NCBI GenBank assembly: GCA_018623675.1
Contig: JAAZVJ010000039.1
Location: forward strand, 1-7,848
Source: Synechococcus sp. HW_metabat.54
Lineage (GTDB): Bacteria; Cyanobacteriota; Cyanobacteriia; PCC-6307; Cyanobiaceae
Direction: 5' to 3'
DNA length: 7,848 nt
The stretch's first letter is position 1; each line of letters begins with the position of its first letter. This document shows, piece after piece, positions 1 to 7,195 of the stretch. The position numbers were made by a program, and so were the translations under genes. Below the pieces are notes generated by a model that saw only the letters and a program-made list of their open reading frames with translations, ran no database searches and was not told the origin of the DNA.

Positions 1-513
1 ATCCGCGTCAACGTTCTCGGCCATGGTGAGAGCCGGTGACGGAGATGGTCCATCCGGCAGGAGATGGGGCTCCTGCAACTCATCCACACGGCCCTCGGGA
101 TGGAGTTGGTAGTGCCCCCCCACCTGCCCACGCCGAGGCAGGGTCTGCACAATCCAAAACGGGCCTTCAACAGGGGCCAGAGATGCGGACTGCGCTAGAC
201 GGGGGGCCATCAAGGCAAAACTGCTCCATCCATCCAGCGGACAGCCCAATTGCTGCGCCAGGGTGCGGGCCATCACCACGGTGAGACGGGTCCCGGTAAA
301 GCCACCAGGCCCTTTGGCCACCGCCAGCCGCACGATGCTGGGCCAGTGATCAGCAGGCAGGAGCTCCTGCACCACGCCAAGAAGACCATTGGTGAGCTCC
401 CGACCCGCTGGCCTGGTCAGCACCCGACGACTGGTTTCTGGCGCATCCAGATCCAGTGCAGCCACCCCAAGTGTGGGAGTGGAGCTATGCAAAGCCAATA
501 ACCAACGACTCAT
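1..513 (-). CDS. tsaB: TsaB (YeaZ-type) tRNA t6A biosynthesis protein, 3' end beyond window
   Basis: TsaB is the non-catalytic ASKHA-fold partner of TsaD in the cytoplasmic complex that puts threonylcarbamoyl on A37 of ANN-decoding tRNAs. The 171 residues visible begin MSRWLLALHSSTPTLGVAAL, the usual first beta-hairpin of the family, and carry the family hallmark GPGGFTGTRL at residues 68-77 (many members have GPGSFTGLR) followed by the helix VVMARTLAQQLG and the DGWSSF segment near 94-99. Full TsaB proteins are a little over 200 residues, so roughly the last fifth lies left of the window. The start is fixed by homology and by its ATGA overlap with the ycf34 stop, which suggests translational coupling; no independent Shine-Dalgarno is needed. 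The later part (residues about 120-171) is less conserved and I cannot match it residue by residue. The family call is firm and the symbol follows from it. Confidence 0.88.
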   Translation of the reverse strand, partial: MSRWLLALHSSTPTLGVAALDLDAPETSRRVLTRPAGRELTNGLLGVVQELLPADHWPSIVRLAVAKGPGGFTGTRLTVVMARTLAQQLGCPLDGWSSFALMAPRLAQSASLAPVEGPFWIVQTLPRRGQVGGHYQLHPEGRVDELQEPHLLPDGPSPSPALTMAENVDAD

Positions 514-761
514 CGGGGTACCTCCACACCAGGACACAGACGCTGCCAATGACCAGGGTCTGAATCAAAGCTGGCGCAGCTGCGCACATCCCATTCGATA
601 CCTGCCTGACCGCCTGGTAGATCGATCACACTGATATGGATCTTGGGCTGGTGAGGCTCCCAATCAGGAGCAGGGTTGAGATGGGGAACACCGTGTTGCC
701 GTTCCACCGCGTGATAGGCCTGACAACGATCCACCCAGCGGCAGTCAACGCAGATGCACAT
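510..761 (-). CDS. ycf34: Ycf34 family protein, cysteine-rich
   Basis: An 83-residue protein starting MCICVDCRWVDRCQAYHAVE, the characteristic opening of Ycf34, a protein of cyanobacteria and red-lineage plastids. Cysteines at 2, 4, 7 and 13 form a dense N-terminal cluster, and two more lie at 62 and 76. Work on the Synechocystis homologue, as I recall it, reported an iron-sulfur cofactor and a link to photosynthetic electron transport; here the cysteines are seen but metal binding is inferred. A longer reading frame continues upstream, but this ATG is preferred because it gives the family's N-terminus and is preceded by a strong GGAGGAGGG Shine-Dalgarno (762-770). The TGA stop overlaps the tsaB ATG by 4 bases, so the two are probably co-translated. 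The 5' end also overlaps the first possible ATG of the divergent cca gene. Confidence 0.9.
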   Translation of the reverse strand: MCICVDCRWVDRCQAYHAVERQHGVPHLNPAPDWEPHQPKIHISVIDLPGGQAGIEWDVRSCASFDSDPGHWQRLCPGVEVPR

Positions 762-2052
762 CCCTCCTCCCGCCGCTGAGGGTTCCATTCTGGAGGGAAA
801 ACCGACGGATTTGGTCCATCGGTTGCTGAAGGAATTAGCCCCCGAACACTGGCCCGTGCCCATGGAGGCTCTCCCCCCAGGGAGCGCCCTTGTGGGAGGG
901 GCCGTGCGGGATGGTCTGCTGCAGCGGCTCGGCCCCACCCCTGATCTGGATCTGGTGGTTCCAGCGGACGCCCTGCTCCCCACCCGTCAACTCGCCAAAA
1001 CCTATGGGGGAGCCTGCGTTGTTCTGGATGAAGAACGCGACATGGCCCGCTTGGTGGTGAAGGGTTGGACCATTGACCTCGCCCGGCGCGAAGGCACCAG
1101 CCTCAATGCCGACCTTCAGCGGCGCGATTACCGACTCAACGCGATCGCCCTGGAACTGGGACCCCTCCCCCGTTTGGTTGATCCCACCGATGGCCTCAAT
1201 GACCTCAAAACGGCCGTTGTCACGGCTGTCAGTGAGCAAAATTTGATCGACGACCCCCTGCGGCTACTGCGGGGGATTCGAATTGCAGCAGAACTCAACT
1301 TCGCCATTGCAGAGGACACCTGGCTGCTGCTGGAACGCCACCACCAGCGCCTTGGCCAGGCAGCGCCCGAGCGGATCCAGGCCGAACTCATGAAGTTGGT
1401 GCAAGCGTCCGGAGCCGATCAAGGCATCCAACAACTGAAGGCCTGCCAGCTGCTGAAGCCCTGGGCCACAGACCGTGACGACGAAGGGAAGGCAACCGTT
1501 CCATTGGCCCTCAGCAACCAAGCAGCCCAGCTCAGCAGCGATGAGAGGGCAGAGGCCTTGCCATTGCACCGCCTCACTGGATTAATCAGCGATCAGGGGC
1601 TTAAAGCCCTTCGCTTCAGCAAGCGCCAGATCCAACGCTGCAGCCGCCTGCGCCACTGGCAACAACAAGACGATGGTCAAGGCTTCACCGACCTTGAGCC
1701 GCAACAACGGCTACGCCTGCACGCCGAGTTGGGCAACGATCTGCCCGCCCTGAGCCTGCAACTGCCTGAACCTGTTCAAAAGCAATGGCTCCGGCGCTGG
1801 CGCGACCCCAGCGATCCCTTGTTCCATCCAGAGCCTCCGATCGACGGCAGCACCCTGCAGGCAGAACTGGCCATCCCCCCTGGACCGCAGTTAGGGCAAC
1901 TGCTGAAGCACCTGACCCTGGAGCGGGCTTTTGGCCGCCTGAAGGATCGTCAAACCACCCTCCAAGTGGCCCAAGAGTGGTGGATGGTGCATGGACCCAC
2001 GCAGGATCCACCGGCCGGCAAAGACCCATTGGCGCCACCACGCTGTGATTAA
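754..2052 (+). CDS. cca: Class II tRNA nucleotidyltransferase (CCA-, CC- or A-adding)
   Basis: This enzyme adds all or part of the 3'-terminal CCA to tRNA from CTP and ATP. Counting from the ATG at 754 (432 residues), the head domain has GGAVRDGLL at 48-56, the metal-binding DLD at 64-66 (DLDLVV), RRDYRLNAIA at 123-132 and the nucleotide-selecting motif DDPLR at 166-170, where D and R match the template residues of the EDxxR motif. The helical neck, body and tail follow. The flexible loop between ARREG (110-114) and the RRD motif is very short, a trait linked in the literature to CC-adding enzymes, so exact specificity is open. The start is uncertain: ATG 754 lacks a Shine-Dalgarno and overlaps the ycf34 start; TTG 811 or TTG 823 (GGAGGG at 792-797) would keep the conserved part, and ATG 862 is the next in-frame ATG. 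The RRM gene follows on the same strand after 61 bases. Confidence 0.92.
   Translation: MHIPPPAAEGSILEGKPTDLVHRLLKELAPEHWPVPMEALPPGSALVGGAVRDGLLQRLGPTPDLDLVVPADALLPTRQLAKTYGGACVVLDEERDMARLVVKGWTIDLARREGTSLNADLQRRDYRLNAIALELGPLPRLVDPTDGLNDLKTAVVTAVSEQNLIDDPLRLLRGIRIAAELNFAIAEDTWLLLERHHQRLGQAAPERIQAELMKLVQASGADQGIQQLKACQLLKPWATDRDDEGKATVPLALSNQAAQLSSDERAEALPLHRLTGLISDQGLKALRFSKRQIQRCSRLRHWQQQDDGQGFTDLEPQQRLRLHAELGNDLPALSLQLPEPVQKQWLRRWRDPSDPLFHPEPPIDGSTLQAELAIPPGPQLGQLLKHLTLERAFGRLKDRQTTLQVAQEWWMVHGPTQDPPAGKDPLAPPRCD
762..770 (-). promoter_or_regulatory. Strong Shine-Dalgarno of ycf34
   Basis: Read on the minus strand this is GGAGGAGGG directly before the ATG, an excellent anti-16S match at short spacing. 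It decides the ycf34 start, because the open frame itself extends far upstream. Most other genes in this window have no comparable site. It lies inside the N-terminal coding sequence of cca if cca starts at 754. Confidence 0.7.
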
Positions 2053-2113
2053 CTGCCCTTGCAGTGTCGACATCGATCGAACTGACCGGATCTTCGTTCC
2101 TTCCCCCCTTTCC

Positions 2114-2545
2114 ATGAGCGTTCGCCTTTACGTCGGCAACCTGCCGCAGACTTTTGATTCCAAGGAGCTTGAGAGCCAGCTCTCCAGCATTGGGGAAGGA
2201 ATCCGCTTCAAAGCCGTTCTCGACCGTGAAACCGGTGCTTGCCGGGGCTTTGGCTTCGCCAACGTGAACGACGAGAAAGTTGCCGACGCCGTGATCGAGC
2301 AGCTGAACGGCAAAGACTTCGGCGGCAATGCTCTGCGCATCGAGCGCTCCGAGCGTCGTGACAACAACGCCGGCGGTGGTCGCCGTGGCGGCCCTGGTGC
2401 CTCCCATGCACCGGGTTCAGCCCGTAAGGCCGTGAACAAAGTGGTGCACAGTGACGCCAAGGCGGAAGAGGCACCCGATCCCCGTTGGGCCGGTGAGCTG
2501 TCCAAGCTCAAAGAATTGCTGGCCAACCAAAAAACTGCGGTCTGA
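2114..2545 (+). CDS. Small RRM-type RNA-binding protein
   Basis: A 143-residue protein with one RNA-recognition motif at about residues 4-79. RNP2 is LYVGNL (5-10) and RNP1 is RGFGFANV (44-51), with the aromatic residues Y6, F46 and F48 at the positions expected to stack on RNA bases. The RRM is followed by a short Gly/Arg segment (GGGRRGG, about 87-93) and then a charged extension ending DPRWAGELSKLKELLANQK, which is longer than the short Gly-rich tail of classical cyanobacterial Rbp proteins. Cyanobacterial Rbp proteins are often cold-induced and bind mRNA; no target can be read from the sequence. The ATG is chosen because the family begins directly with M-x-RLYVGNL. The 61-base leader after cca is pyrimidine-rich near the start and has no Shine-Dalgarno. 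It may be read through from cca or have its own promoter. A strong terminator follows. Confidence 0.9.
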   Translation: MSVRLYVGNLPQTFDSKELESQLSSIGEGIRFKAVLDRETGACRGFGFANVNDEKVADAVIEQLNGKDFGGNALRIERSERRDNNAGGGRRGGPGASHAPGSARKAVNKVVHSDAKAEEAPDPRWAGELSKLKELLANQKTAV

Positions 2546-2572
2546 GTTCCAGATCCAGCGCTCAAGGCATTC

Positions 2573-2599
2573 AACCCGGGCTGAGGCCCGGGTTTTTTT
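2573..2599 (+). terminator. Intrinsic terminator after the RRM gene
   Basis: Perfect 9-bp stem: AACCCGGGC (2573-2581), loop TGAG, GCCCGGGTT (2586-2594). The second arm ends in the first two bases of a run of seven T (2593-2599), a textbook rho-independent terminator for the plus strand. It sits between the convergent RRM gene and crtB. Read on the minus strand the same hairpin follows the crtB stop by 8 bases but is followed only by TTGAATG, so it may act weakly in that direction. Confidence 0.9.
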
Positions 2600-2607
2600 G
2601 TGCGCCC

Positions 2608-3516
2608 TCAGCGCGTCTGAGCAATCACGAACGAGCGAGGAAGTTCGAGCATCTTGCCCAAGCGGCCCACGTAGGCACGGTTCTGGAAAACGTCGTAGTC
2701 GATTTCCTCGATCACATCGAGGATGCCGCGATAAAGCCGCAAGGAGGTCCAGACAGGCCAGCGGGCATCCGCAGACAGCCAACGAATCCCTGCCTCCGAG
2801 CGCGCAAACCAATCACGGGCACGTTCCAGCTGAAAGACCATCAAGGCCCGCCATGCGTCGTTCAGGCGACCGGCCATGAGGTCGTCTTCGCTGTAACCAA
2901 AGCGAACGAGATCTTCCTGGGGGAGATAAATCCGACCACGTCCCCTGTCTTCCCCCACATCCCGAAGAATGTTGGTGAGCTGATTGGCAATGCCCAGGGC
3001 CACCGCAGCATCAGAGGTGTTAGGCACATGGCTCCAAGGTGCAGTGGTGTAAGCCTGGTCAATCCCCATGACTCCCTCCGTCATCAGACCCACCGTTCCT
3101 GCCACCCGATAGCAGTAGAGGCGGAGGTCGTCGAAGGTGGGGTAGCGGGTCCAGGTCAGATCCATCCGCTGCCCCTCAATCATGTCGAGGTAGGGCTGGA
3201 TCGACTGGGGGAAGCGCTCAAGGGTGTCCACCATCACAGCGTCGAGATCACTCGAAACCTTGCCGTCGAACAAGGCGCGGGTGCTCTCTTCCCAACGATC
3301 AAGCCGATCTGCAAGCTCCGCTACAGGGCGAGCCTGGGCCTCAGCACTGTCCATTAACTCGTCGGTGCGACGACACCAGACGTAAATGGCCCAGATGGCC
3401 CTGCGCTTCTCAGGGGGAAGCAGCAGGGTGCCTAGATAAAAGGTTTTGGCCCAGGTCGCAGTCTCTTGCCGACAACTTTCGTAGGCAGCGTCGAGCTCGG
3501 ATGCGGCGAGGGGCAT
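2608..3516 (-). CDS. crtB: Phytoene synthase CrtB
   Basis: CrtB condenses two geranylgeranyl diphosphates to 15-cis-phytoene, the first committed step of carotenoid synthesis. The 302-residue length is normal. Both Mg-diphosphate-binding aspartate motifs are intact: DELMD at 52-56 (after YVWCRRT) and DVGED at 186-190 within ANQLTNILRDVGEDRGRG, the squalene/phytoene synthase signature. YCYRVAGTVG at 134-143 is also typical. The N-terminal TFYLGTLLLP segment is the usual substrate-pocket entry. The ATG lies 3 bases after the crtP stop and has no clear Shine-Dalgarno, so the two are almost certainly one transcript, with crtB translated by coupling. Gene order crtP-crtB is common in cyanobacteria. 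It ends convergent to the RRM gene, with the terminator between them. Confidence 0.97.
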   Translation of the reverse strand: MPLAASELDAAYESCRQETATWAKTFYLGTLLLPPEKRRAIWAIYVWCRRTDELMDSAEAQARPVAELADRLDRWEESTRALFDGKVSSDLDAVMVDTLERFPQSIQPYLDMIEGQRMDLTWTRYPTFDDLRLYCYRVAGTVGLMTEGVMGIDQAYTTAPWSHVPNTSDAAVALGIANQLTNILRDVGEDRGRGRIYLPQEDLVRFGYSEDDLMAGRLNDAWRALMVFQLERARDWFARSEAGIRWLSADARWPVWTSLRLYRGILDVIEEIDYDVFQNRAYVGRLGKMLELPRSFVIAQTR

Positions 3517-3519
3517 GAC

Positions 3520-5044
<1,525 letters not shown>

Positions 5045-5392
5045 ATGGCCGAGAACCTGCTCAAGTGCACCACCCGTCACGTGCGCCTGTTCACCGCCAA
5101 GGTGGAGAACAACAACCTTGTGCCGGATTCAGAGCAGCTCACCCTCGACCTTGATCCCGACAACGAGTTCATCTGGAGCGATGCCTGCATCACCAAGGTG
5201 CAGGAGCGCTTCAAGGAGCTGGTGAACAGCGCAGCCGGCCAAGAGCTGAGTGATTACAACCTGCGCCGCATCGGCACCGAACTCGAAGGCAGCATCCGCC
5301 AACTTCTTCAAGCCGGTGAACTGAGCTACAACCCGGATTGTCGGGTGCTGAATTACTCCATGGGCCTGCCCCGTTCGCCTGAGCTGTTGTGA
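5045..5392 (+). CDS. ndhM: NADPH-quinone oxidoreductase (NDH-1) subunit M
   Basis: NdhM is a hydrophilic, oxygenic-photosynthesis-specific subunit of the thylakoid NDH-1 complex, which oxidises ferredoxin, reduces plastoquinone and supports cyclic electron flow and CO2 uptake. The 115 residues begin [20 protein letters not shown], the standard NdhM start, and contain [20 protein letters not shown] (40-59) and the C-terminal [14 protein letters not shown] typical of the family. An upstream in-frame ATG (5009) would add 12 residues that have no family counterpart, so it is not used. There are no transmembrane segments, as expected for a peripheral subunit. Its TGA overlaps the GTG of the next gene by 4 bases, so the two are probably translationally coupled. 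Confidence 0.95.
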   Translation: MAENLLKCTTRHVRLFTAKVENNNLVPDSEQLTLDLDPDNEFIWSDACITKVQERFKELVNSAAGQELSDYNLRRIGTELEGSIRQLLQAGELSYNPDCRVLNYSMGLPRSPELL

Positions 5393-6045
5393 GTCGTTCC
5401 CCCTACGACCGTCCTCGTTATGACCGGTCCCGAGAGGAACGCTCACGGGGTGGACGTCCCCGCGACGACAGAGGAAGTTTCGACTCAGGGCGCTATGGCC
5501 CGGGGGGGCGTACCCCAGGTGGCCAGGGCCCGGGGGGACCTCCCGGAGGGGGCGATGGCCTGAAATTCAACACAGCCACCGCCGCCGTGCTGGCAGGTGT
5601 GCTGGTGGTGGGCATTGGTATTGGCAGTGCTGTGACCAGCACCACCCAAGGCGATCAGGGCAACATCGCCAGCAGCCAACAATTGGATATGGCGGTGCCA
5701 GACCCTGAGTTCTGCCGCCAATGGGGCGCAAGCGCCTACGTGATGGACGTGGAGATGTACACGACCATGAACCCGGTGAGCAGTTTTGTGACCCAGCCAG
5801 CACTGCAGGCCGGCTGCGTGATCAGACGGGAAAACTGGGCCGTCCTGCGCAAAGAGGGGGCCATCACCCCAGCTCAGGAACGGGAATGCAAGCAGCGGAT
5901 GAATACCTTTGCCTACATCGGCTCAATCCGCGACAAACCCATCGTGCGTTGCGTGTACCAAACCGATATCCGCGAAAACAAATTCATCACCAAAGGCGTC
6001 GCAGACGACTCTGTCGGCATCACCCCAGAAGCCGACCAGTTCTGA
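5389..6045 (+). CDS. DUF3172-type membrane protein with RG/Gly-rich N-terminus
   Basis: A 218-residue protein in three parts. Residues 1-57 are low-complexity, rich in Arg, Asp, Gly, Pro, Ser and Tyr (repeated RPR, YDRSR and RGG-like units, then a GPGG/GGGDG run), and are probably disordered. Residues about 62-85 form one hydrophobic, Gly-rich helix ([18 protein letters not shown]). The remaining C-terminal domain has cysteines at 109, 143, 167 and 188 and motifs [23 protein letters not shown] and [14 protein letters not shown], which I recognise as the DUF3172 family of cyanobacteria and plants, function unknown to me. The positive N-terminus predicts N-in topology, placing the cysteine domain in the lumen or periplasm. 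The start is GTG, overlapping the ndhM stop (GTGA); no other start fits so closely. Co-expression with ndhM hints at a thylakoid role, but that is only inference. Confidence 0.85.
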   Translation: MSRSPYDRPRYDRSREERSRGGRPRDDRGSFDSGRYGPGGRTPGGQGPGGPPGGGDGLKFNTATAAVLAGVLVVGIGIGSAVTSTTQGDQGNIASSQQLDMAVPDPEFCRQWGASAYVMDVEMYTTMNPVSSFVTQPALQAGCVIRRENWAVLRKEGAITPAQERECKQRMNTFAYIGSIRDKPIVRCVYQTDIRENKFITKGVADDSVGITPEADQF

Positions 6046-6061
6046 ACCTGAGAGGGTCTGT

Positions 6062-6088
6062 GAGGGGAGGCCTAGCTGGCCTCCCCTC
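6062..6088. terminator. Hairpin between convergent genes, overlapping the rbcR stop
   Basis: Perfect inverted repeat: GAGGGGAGGCC (6062-6072), loop TAGCT, GGCCTCCCCTC (6078-6088). The 11-bp GC-rich stem lies between the DUF3172 gene and rbcR, which converge. The rbcR TAG stop (6074-6072) straddles the loop and stem, so one arm is rbcR coding sequence. No T run follows on either strand, so it is not a canonical intrinsic terminator; it may stop transcription bidirectionally or protect 3' ends from exonucleases. Confidence 0.6.
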
Positions 6089-7070
6089 CAGCTGCTGAGT
6101 CGGATGTCACTGGCGCTTGATTGCCGCGCTGCTGACGCAGTGGACTGTCAGGGCTTGCGAACACAGGCAACACATCCCGCCTGAACGCTTCCGAGGCGCG
6201 GGAGCAATAACGGGCTGGATGGCTGATCAGCTTGAGCTGACGGCGCACCTGAAGATCCACCACGGCTGGCTTGTGCAGGGTGCCGGCGTTTAACTCCCGC
6301 TCAATCGACACCACCGGCAAGAAAGCAGCTCCAAGGCCTGCCTGCACCGCATTCTTGATGGCCTCCAGGGAGTTCAACTCCATTTCGATGCGCAGGCGTT
6401 GCACATCAAGGCCGGAACGGGCCAGCAGTTGATCCACCATTTTTCGGGTGGTCGACTGCGAATCCAAACAGACGAAGCCAAGCCGATAGAGGTCGTCTTT
6501 GCTCAATTCCATCAAGCGGGCCAAGGGATGCTTGACCGGCAACACAAGCGCCAACTCATCGCTGGCATAGGGCACAACCTGCAGCAGCTCATTGAGTTCC
6601 GGCGGAAGCTCCCCGCCGATGATTGCGAGATCGATCTGCCCGTTGGCCACACTCCATCCCGTGCGACGGGTGCTGTGCACGTGCAGCTGCACCGCCACGT
6701 CGGGAAACTTCTGGCGAAACAACCCGATCATCCGCGGCATCAGATAAGTGCCTGTGGTCTGACTGGCTCCAACCACCAACGACCCGCCCTTGAGGTTGTG
6801 GAGGTCATCCAGAGCCCGGCAGGCCTCGTGGCACTGGCTGAGGATGCGGTCGCAGTAGCCCAGCAACAAGTGGCCAGCTTCTGTGAGCTGGGCCTTTCGC
6901 CCCCCACGGTCAAACAGCGATACCTCCAGCTGCTTTTCGAGGTTCTGGATCTGAAGGCTGACAGCGGGCTGTGTCACAAACAGGCTGTCGGCCGCTTTCT
7001 TGAAGCTGCCCTCGCTGACGATGGCCCGCAGGATGCGCAGTTGATCCAGGGTGAAGGGCAGATCGGCCAT
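6072..7070 (-). CDS. rbcR: LysR-type regulator, RbcR/Ycf30-like
   Basis: A 332-residue LysR-family transcription factor. The winged helix-turn-helix occupies about residues 6-65 ([20 protein letters not shown], then [20 protein letters not shown], with [13 protein letters not shown] as the wing), a linker helix follows to about 90, and the periplasmic-binding-like effector domain runs from [20 protein letters not shown] to about residue 300. The N-terminal half is very close to what I know of cyanobacterial and plastid RbcR/Ycf30, which control Rubisco and carbon-fixation genes in response to metabolites; the paralogues NdhR and CmpR are the main alternatives. The tail after residue 305 is polar and poorly conserved. 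The open frame continues 22 codons upstream, but the ATG used gives the family start [11 protein letters not shown]. It has no Shine-Dalgarno; a stable hairpin ends 5 bases before the ATG. It is divergent from the Z-ISO-like gene, an arrangement typical of LysR regulators. Confidence 0.85.
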   Translation of the reverse strand: MADLPFTLDQLRILRAIVSEGSFKKAADSLFVTQPAVSLQIQNLEKQLEVSLFDRGGRKAQLTEAGHLLLGYCDRILSQCHEACRALDDLHNLKGGSLVVGASQTTGTYLMPRMIGLFRQKFPDVAVQLHVHSTRRTGWSVANGQIDLAIIGGELPPELNELLQVVPYASDELALVLPVKHPLARLMELSKDDLYRLGFVCLDSQSTTRKMVDQLLARSGLDVQRLRIEMELNSLEAIKNAVQAGLGAAFLPVVSIERELNAGTLHKPAVVDLQVRRQLKLISHPARYCSRASEAFRRDVLPVFASPDSPLRQQRGNQAPVTSDSAAGGEAS

Positions 7071-7195
7071 GGGGGCCTGCCCACCCGGGCAGGAAGAACA
7101 AGAAAACTGTAAGGGTGCTGGCCACGACCAGGGCACGCCTCGGCGTTGAAGCCCCCCAAGCTTCCAGAATCTGCGCAGAGTTTTGACAGAGATTC
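7071..7195. promoter_or_regulatory. Divergent rbcR / Z-ISO-like promoter region
   Basis: These 125 bases must drive both genes. Visible elements are a hairpin beside rbcR (separate entry) and a dyad GAAGC-N7-GCTTC (7148-7152 and 7160-7164). On the minus strand, TTACAGT around 7109-7115 is a possible -10 region for rbcR. LysR proteins commonly bind such divergent regions and repress their own gene, but the dyad is not a clean T-N11-A site. No promoter can be assigned with confidence for the rightward gene. Confidence 0.3.
7076..7093 (-). promoter_or_regulatory. Hairpin in the rbcR leader, next to the start codon
   Basis: Perfect 7-bp GC-rich stem: CCTGCCC (7076-7082), loop of 4, GGGCAGG (7087-7093). 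In the rbcR transcript it is followed by CCCCC and then the ATG, so the stem occupies the place where a ribosome-binding site would be. It could limit rbcR translation. It is seen in sequence only; the role is inferred. Confidence 0.45.

Noticed and set aside
762..983. Upstream in-frame extension of ycf34 (74 extra codons)
   Set aside because: The extension is Arg/Ser-rich, antisense to cca and has no Ycf34 counterpart. The GGAGGAGGG site and the MCICVDC start mark the real beginning.
1685..2407. Minus-strand open frame of 240 codons across cca and the RRM gene
   Set aside because: It spans parts of two well-supported plus-strand genes and their intergenic gap, and its translation is low-complexity without family features.
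5521..5560. Gly/Pro-rich G/C runs in the DUF3172 gene as a possible assembly error or frameshift site
   Set aside because: The frame is continuous through the runs and joins an expected membrane helix and C-terminal domain, so there is no sign of a frameshift.
6399..7112. Plus-strand open frame of 237 codons opposite rbcR
   Set aside because: Same antisense codon-bias effect; rbcR on the other strand has a complete LysR domain structure.
7183..7188. Perfect TTGACA before the Z-ISO-like gene as a -35 box
   Set aside because: No -10-like hexamer lies 16-18 bases downstream, and that position would be inside the gene if GTG 7196 is the start. Probably chance.
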